DNA of 64,000 nt, from assembly GCF_004345855.1 (NCBI RefSeq), contig NZ_SLXN01000011.1, positions 1 to 64,000 on the forward strand. Direction: 5' to 3'. Shown piece by piece: positions 59,542-64,000 of the stretch. The translations under genes and the position numbers were made by a program. Within the stretch, counting starts at the first letter, position 1. Each line of letters opens with the position of its first letter. This stretch comes from Sphingomonas sp. BK235. GTDB taxonomy: Bacteria; Pseudomonadota; Alphaproteobacteria; Sphingomonadales; Sphingomonadaceae. The notes under the pieces are model-generated. The model saw only the letters and a list, made by a program, of their open reading frames with translations, searched no databases and was not told the origin of the DNA.

Positions 59542-61596
59542 ATGGTCTGGCGTATCGGCGTCGATTCCGGTGGCACCTTCACCGACGTCTGCCTGTTCAA
59601 CGAAGACGACGGCCAAGTGCATATCTGGAAGGTCTCGTCCACCCCCGACGATCCGTCGCGCGCGATCGCACAAGGCATCGCCGAGGGGCTCGAGCGCGTC
59701 GGCGCGCAGGCGGGTGACGTCAGCTACTTCGGCCATGGCACAACCGTCGGCACGAACGCGCTGATCCAGCATCGCGGCGTGACCACCGGCCTGATCACCT
59801 CGGACGGCTTCCGCGACCTGCTCGAGATCGGGCGCCAGAAGCGTCCAGACCTCTACGACCTGCAAGCCGACAAGGAACCGGTTCTCGTCGCCCGCGCGCT
59901 GCGCCTGGAGGTGGCGGAGCGCGTCCACCACGATGGTCGCGTCGAGACTGCGCTTGACGAGCAGGCGGTGCGCGAGGCCGCTCGCACGCTGCGGGAGCAG
60001 GGCGCCAAGGCGGTCGCGATCTGCTTCCTCTACAGCTTCATCCGCCCGCAACACGAACAGGCGGCGCGCCGCATCGTAGAGGAGGAGTTCCCCGACGCGT
60101 TCGTCAGCACCTCGCATGAGGTGGCGCCGGAGTTCCGCGAGTACGAACGCATGTCGACCGTGACGGTGAACGCCTATCTAGGCCCAGTCATGCAGAAGTA
60201 TATCGAGCGACTGGCGGCACGGGTCGCCGAGCTGGGGCTGAAGGTGGCGCCACGGCTGACCCAGTCGAATGGCGGTGTCATAGGCTTCGAACAGGCGGCG
60301 CGACTGCCGACCCGCACGGTCCTGTCCGGACCCAGCACCGGGGTGGTCGCGGCACAGGCGCTGGCGAAGCAGACCGGCATCCTCGATCTCATCACCTTCG
60401 ACGTCGGCGGGACCAGCAGCGATGTGGCGCTGCTGAAGGACGGCGTGTGCAAGCTGGTCGGCGAGGCGGATGTGCACGGCTATCCGATCAAAGCACCGAT
60501 GCTCGATATTCATACGGTCGGCGCCGGCGGGGGCTCGATCGCAGCGGTGGACAGCGGCGGCCTGCTGAAAGTCGGACCGCGCAGCGCGGGGGCCTTCCCC
60601 GGCCCGGTATGCTACGGCAAGGGCAATGACGAGCCGACGGTGACCGATGCCAATGTCGTGCTCCAGACGCTCAATCCCACCCATCTGCTCGGCGGGCGCA
60701 TGGCGATCGACCAGGGCCTGGCGAAGGCGGCGATCGGGAGGATTGCCGATCAGCTCGGCATGGATGTGATGGCGACCGCGCAGGGCATCATCTCGGTGGT
60801 TATCGCCAACATGGCGCGCGCGATCCGCGTGATCTCGGTGCAGCGCGGCCATGATCCGCGCGACTATACGCTGGTCGCGTTCGGCGGAGCGGGGCCGCTC
60901 CACGCGGCGCGACTTGCCCGCGAGCTGGAGATGCGTCGCATCCTCGTGCCGGTCACACCTGGGATCATGTGCGCCACCGGCCTGTTGCAGACCGACCTGC
61001 GCGCGGATTTCGCCAGCACCAGCCTGACGGTGCTGTCGGACGACGGCGTGGTCAAGCTGGGCGAGGCGTTCGCCGCCCTGGAGGAACGCGCGCAGACGTG
61101 GTTCGAAGCCGAGGCGATCCCCGCCACGGACCGGGTGGTGGAGCGCAGCGTCGACGTGCGTTACGCCGGCCAGAACTACGAGGTGTCGGTCGCGATGCCC
61201 GAAGGCCCGGTCGACCCGGTCGCGATCGCCGCGATCCGGGCGCGCTTCGAGGAGGAGCACCGCCGTCTGTACGGCTTCATCGCGTCGGAGGACCCGATCC
61301 AACTGGTCACCTATCGCGTCGGCGCGACTGGGCTGGTCGCCAAGGCGGCGTTCCGCGCCTTTCCGGACGCTGGCGCCGACGTCTCGTCCGCGCAGGTCGG
61401 GGAGCGCGAGGTGTGGATGCCGGAAGTGGGCGGCTTCGTCGTCTGCCCGATCTACGACCGCGCGAAGCTGAACCCCGGCAACCGCTTCGCCGGGCCCGCC
61501 ATCATCGAACAGATGGACACGACCACCATCGTCCTGCCCGACATGTTGGTCACCGTCGAGCCGCACCGCAACCTGATCCTGGAGTTCCTGAAGTGA
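59542..61596 (+). CDS. Hydantoinase/oxoprolinase subunit A
   Basis: This 684-residue ATPase of the HyuA/5-oxoprolinase alpha type has the N-terminal motif IGVDSGGTFTDVCLF, GHGTTVGTNALIQ, the second ATP motif FDVGGTSSDVALL, the adenosine motif FGGAGPLHAARLAREL, and the long-form C-terminal domain (RYAGQNYEVSV, FEEEHRRLYGF). Such subunits couple ATP hydrolysis to opening a cyclic imide or lactam such as 5-oxoproline or hydantoin. Its stop overlaps the B-subunit GTG by 4 bp. Its presence in an FrlB/FrlD operon is unusual and suggests that the substrate carries a lactam or hydantoin ring. Confidence 0.92.
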   Translation: MVWRIGVDSGGTFTDVCLFNEDDGQVHIWKVSSTPDDPSRAIAQGIAEGLERVGAQAGDVSYFGHGTTVGTNALIQHRGVTTGLITSDGFRDLLEIGRQKRPDLYDLQADKEPVLVARALRLEVAERVHHDGRVETALDEQAVREAARTLREQGAKAVAICFLYSFIRPQHEQAARRIVEEEFPDAFVSTSHEVAPEFREYERMSTVTVNAYLGPVMQKYIERLAARVAELGLKVAPRLTQSNGGVIGFEQAARLPTRTVLSGPSTGVVAAQALAKQTGILDLITFDVGGTSSDVALLKDGVCKLVGEADVHGYPIKAPMLDIHTVGAGGGSIAAVDSGGLLKVGPRSAGAFPGPVCYGKGNDEPTVTDANVVLQTLNPTHLLGGRMAIDQGLAKAAIGRIADQLGMDVMATAQGIISVVIANMARAIRVISVQRGHDPRDYTLVAFGGAGPLHAARLARELEMRRILVPVTPGIMCATGLLQTDLRADFASTSLTVLSDDGVVKLGEAFAALEERAQTWFEAEAIPATDRVVERSVDVRYAGQNYEVSVAMPEGPVDPVAIAAIRARFEEEHRRLYGFIASEDPIQLVTYRVGATGLVAKAAFRAFPDAGADVSSAQVGEREVWMPEVGGFVVCPIYDRAKLNPGNRFAGPAIIEQMDTTTIVLPDMLVTVEPHRNLILEFLK

Positions 61597-63179
61597 GCGC
61601 CACTCCCGAGACCCCGCAGACGCGCGTCGCCGTCGACCCGATCACGGTGGAGGTGATCGGTAGCGCGATGATGTCGATCGTCGAGGAGATGGGGGAGGCG
61701 CTGGTGAAGGCCAGCCACTCGACCAACATCAAGGAACGACGCGACTGTTCGACCGCGTTGTTCGACCGCCAGGGAAGCGCGCTGTGCCAGGCGGATCACA
61801 TTCCGATGCATCTCGGCAGCTTCTTGGGCATCATCCCGCACATCCTGAAGAGCTACCCGGCTAGCGATATCCGGCCCGGCGACGTTTTCTTCGCGAACGA
61901 CGCCTATGAGGGCGGCGCGACGCACCTGCCCGACCTCGTGCTAGCGGAGCCGATCTTCGACGGCGACGTGCTGATCGCGTGGGCGACCAACACCGCGCAT
62001 CACGCCGACTTCGAGGATCGCGGTCACGCGCACATCTACCAGGAGGGGATCCGTATCCCGCCCCTGAAGCTCTACCGCGAGGGCGTGCTGCAGGAGGATC
62101 TGCAGAAGCTGTTCCTCCTGAACTGCCAGGTGCCGAAGGAGCGGATCTCGGACCTGCGCGCCCAGATGGCGGCCAATCGGCTCGCGATCGACCGTATAAC
62201 GGCGCTGTGCCGGCGCTACGGACGTGACGTGCTGCTCTCAGCCGGCGACGAGCTGATGGACTATGCCGAGCGCAAGATGCGCGCCGGCATCGCCGCCATC
62301 CCAGACGGAACGTACCTATTCAGCGATCGCTTCGACAACCCGGCGATCGACGAGGAGTTCGAGTTCCACTGCACGATCCGAGTCGAGGGCGAGGAGATGT
62401 TCCTCGATTTCGACGGTCCCGATCAGGTGCGCGCCGGGCTCAACATGGTGTTCACGGCCCTGCTCTCTACTGTCTACTATGCGGTGAAGACGGTGGTTGA
62501 TCCGACGATCCTGCCCAACGCCGGCCTCGCCCGTCCGCTGCATGTGACGGCGCGGCAAGGATCAATCCTCAACTGCGTCCATCCCGCCGCGGTGAACGGC
62601 CGGATCGCACCGTGCCAGCGGGTGGCGGATATCGTGCACGGCGCGCTGGCGCAGGCGGTGCCGCATCAGGTCACCGCGGCGGGCAATGGTGCCTGCGCGT
62701 CGGCGACGTTCGTCGGCGAAAAGCCGAACGGCGACCTGTGGATCTATCTTGAGACGATCGGCGGCGGCTCGGGTGCGCGCCACAACAAGGACGGCCTCAG
62801 CGGTGTCCACGTGCACATGACCAACACATCGAACCTGCCTGCCGAGGCGCTGGAGATCGAATATCCCTTGACCCTCCTGCGCTACGAGCTGGTCGCCGGC
62901 TCCGGCGGGGATGGGGAGTTCCGCGGAGGCATGGGCATGCGTCGCGTGTACCGCGCAGAGCGGGATTGCCTAGTCAAGCTGGACGGCTCGCGCCTGAAGA
63001 GCCAGCCTTGGGGACTTGAGGGCGGGCAGCCCGGTGCATCCGGTTCTTATGAATTCACCGGTGATCCCTCCGCCTTTTCCCACGGGAACGGCCGCATGAA
63101 GAAGGGCGACGTAGTATCTGTAATAACACCAGGAGCTGGAGGCTACGGCGACCCGGGGCGACGATCACCGCCTAGCTAA
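61593..63179 (+). CDS. Hydantoinase/oxoprolinase subunit B
   Basis: The protein has 528 residues from GTG 61593. The HyuB pattern is complete: DPITVEVIGSAMMSIVEEMGEALVKASHSTNIKERRDCSTALFD, QADHIPMHLGSF, PGDVFFANDAYEGGATHLPDL, HHADFEDRG, and the late GGGSGARHNKDGLSGVHVHMTNTSN with a C-terminal GAGGYGDP. Subunit B is the hydrolase partner of subunit A and the two are translationally coupled here. It is the last gene of the rightward arm; downstream lie only repeat copies. Confidence 0.92.
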   Translation: MSATPETPQTRVAVDPITVEVIGSAMMSIVEEMGEALVKASHSTNIKERRDCSTALFDRQGSALCQADHIPMHLGSFLGIIPHILKSYPASDIRPGDVFFANDAYEGGATHLPDLVLAEPIFDGDVLIAWATNTAHHADFEDRGHAHIYQEGIRIPPLKLYREGVLQEDLQKLFLLNCQVPKERISDLRAQMAANRLAIDRITALCRRYGRDVLLSAGDELMDYAERKMRAGIAAIPDGTYLFSDRFDNPAIDEEFEFHCTIRVEGEEMFLDFDGPDQVRAGLNMVFTALLSTVYYAVKTVVDPTILPNAGLARPLHVTARQGSILNCVHPAAVNGRIAPCQRVADIVHGALAQAVPHQVTAAGNGACASATFVGEKPNGDLWIYLETIGGGSGARHNKDGLSGVHVHMTNTSNLPAEALEIEYPLTLLRYELVAGSGGDGEFRGGMGMRRVYRAERDCLVKLDGSRLKSQPWGLEGGQPGASGSYEFTGDPSAFSHGNGRMKKGDVVSVITPGAGGYGDPGRRSPPS

Positions 63180-63287
63180 TCGGACTCATCATTTCTCAGA
63201 GGAAGTCACTTCCTAAGCCTGGTTTGCCGTCCCGAGGACTCGTTTGGCCACCGCGGTATCGATAAGTGTCCGGACTTAGACAGCTAA

Positions 63288-63350
63288 TTGGGGCGGAGTG
63301 ACCGCTTCGTGTCCTCTCCCGAGCGGCGGCAAGCGTCCGTTGCCGCCTCA
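63288..63350 (+). repeat. Dispersed intergenic repeat, copy 7 (partial)
   Basis: It keeps only the right half of the repeat: GGGCGGAGTGACCGCTTCG, GTGTCCTCTCCCGAGCGG and GGCAAGCGTCCG. The TGAACGAACGG block is missing. Confidence 0.6.
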
Positions 63351-63564
63351 GGCGTTCGGCACCGCTATGCGAACTTGCAGTGCTCACTTTGGAGGAGTCG
63401 CAGGCAGAGCTATCTCGAGCTGGCAGCTGGCTCAGCATTGCAGCTTCCACGAAGTCGAGAAAGCTGGCCAGAAGGGGGGGTGGCTCGGCCAGGCTTCCGC
63501 CATACCTTCCCTGCCCAGAGCAACTTTATCGCTCTCCCGAACTCTCGAAGGTCTCGCGCGTCTG

Positions 63565-63668
63565 GATGAATGAACGGCCGGAGTTGGGAGGCGAGCAGGG
63601 GCTCCTGAGTGACCGGTAGTGGGTCCTACGCTCGGAAGGGAAGGGGCGCGCAAGCGCCCAATAGCGGG
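63565..63668 (+). repeat. Dispersed intergenic repeat, copy 8
   Basis: This well-preserved copy runs TGAATGAACGGCCGGAGTTG, GGAGGCGAGCAGGGGCTCC, GAGTGACCGGTAGTGGGTCC, then a perfect hairpin with GGGCGC at 63644-63649, a GCAA loop, and GCGCCC at 63654-63659. The hairpin is weaker but still recognisable in most other copies and may be the structural core of the element. Confidence 0.85.
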
Positions 63669-63858
63669 CGTCCGCACGGCGAGGTAGAAGAGCGCGTTGA
63701 CGGGCGGCGAGGATAGGGAAGCGTTGCGGACCCTACTAGTGACTAATCCTGGGTCTTGCCGCCCAGGAGTAGACAACCTTTTGGCCTAACGTCATCCTCG
63801 CCGGACATCGCGCGGCTGCCACTGGCAATTAGGTTATACGGAAGCGTTGGGAGGCCTT

Positions 63859-64000
63859 GTGGATAACCATTCTCTCCATGGTACCGCGCATCGAGTCCCG
63901 GGAGACCTTGAAGCCGCGCTGCGATCGCGTCCCGAGGTGCTGGCGTTGTGGGAAGGCTTGACGCCTCTTGGCCGAAACGAGTTCATCTGTTGGGTCGAGG
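63859..64000 (+). CDS. YdeI/OmpD-associated family protein, N-terminus (runs off right edge)
   Basis: A GTG at 63859, with GGGAGG five bases upstream, starts a frame open to the window end (47 codons). The visible part ends LRSRPEVLALWEGLTPLGRNEFICWVE, which matches the YdeI/OmpD-associated family pattern (L-x-x-x-P-x-x-x-x-W-x-x-L-T-P-x-x-R-x-E-F-x-x-W-V/I-E). The remaining C-terminal part, with the expected K-T-R-x-R-R-I segment, lies outside the window. Confidence 0.7.
   Translation, partial: MDNHSLHGTAHRVPGDLEAALRSRPEVLALWEGLTPLGRNEFICWVE

Larger units (their letters stand above)
63180..63858. other. Repeat-bearing intergenic region
   Basis: About 680 bp follow the B subunit without a convincing gene. 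Repeat copies 7 and 8 take up 63288-63350 and 63565-63668. A further fragment, ACTAGTGACTAATCCTGGGT at about 63735-63754, may be a decayed copy of the repeat core. The segment 63770-63858 should hold the promoter of the right-edge gene. Confidence 0.6.

Noticed and set aside
1..64000. CRISPR arrays
   Set aside because: No run of short direct repeats with regular spacers was seen. The dispersed repeats are tens of kilobases to hundreds of bases apart and not regularly spaced.
1..64000. tRNA or rRNA genes and a prophage or integrase-bounded island
   Set aside because: I found no tRNA-like T-arm/anticodon arrangement, no rRNA segment, no integrase and no phage structural genes. The only recombinase seen is the interrupted IS110-type transposase.

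Overview
The window is high-GC DNA that reads as a sphingomonad alphaproteobacterium (Sphingomonas or a close relative). The support is indirect: three TonB-dependent receptors, very GC-rich codon use, Tat- and Sec-exported amidohydrolases and oxidases, and PutA, AAHS/MHS transporter and hydantoinase families arranged as in soil sphingomonads. I saw no tRNA, rRNA, CRISPR array, phage or plasmid module.

Layout. (1) 1-2.9 kb: the 5' end of a gene leaving the left edge, a VOC protein, and an IS110-family (IS1111-type) element inserted inside a copy of a dispersed intergenic repeat. (2) 2.9-10.6 kb: a two-component system divergent from a four-gene heavy-metal RND efflux operon. (3) 10.6-15.3 kb: a repeat-rich stretch with a TPR-GGDEF protein, several small or truncated genes and three repeat copies. 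(4) 15.3-28.9 kb: amino-acid-type catabolism (Lrp regulator, ornithine cyclodeaminase, LysR, glutathione-dependent formaldehyde dehydrogenase, sarcosine-oxidase-like enzyme, two amidohydrolases, CoA transferase, a TonB receptor broken by a nonsense codon, lipocalin-like and cupin proteins). (5) 29-42.7 kb: Lrp/putA divergon, aldehyde dehydrogenase, SDR, IclR, MFS transporter, esterase, then an NCS1 permease-DUF917-hydantoinase A operon on the minus strand. (6) 42.7-50.5 kb: MalT/LuxR-type regulator, siderophore-type TonB receptor, YtcJ-like amidohydrolase, PaiB-like protein. (7) 50.6-63.2 kb: a coherent locus around a GntR regulator. Its leftward arm has a TonB receptor, an aberrant gamma-glutamyltransferase homologue and an MHS-family transporter; its rightward arm has an FrlB-like deglycase, an FrlD-like kinase and hydantoinase/oxoprolinase A and B. 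(8) 63.2-64 kb: more repeat copies and a YdeI-like gene leaving the right edge.

How the genes fit together. Ornithine cyclodeaminase and PutA form a route ornithine to proline to glutamate, each beside its own Lrp-type regulator. The sarcosine-oxidase-like enzyme would release formaldehyde, and the class III alcohol dehydrogenase just upstream would remove it. The 50.6-63.2 kb locus looks like a complete uptake and degradation system for a glycated (Amadori) compound with a lactam or hydantoin step. Near-identical 12-bp dyads resembling NagR/DasR operators lie in front of both arms. The two observations I rate highest are this locus and the IS1111-type element placed precisely inside the dispersed repeat.
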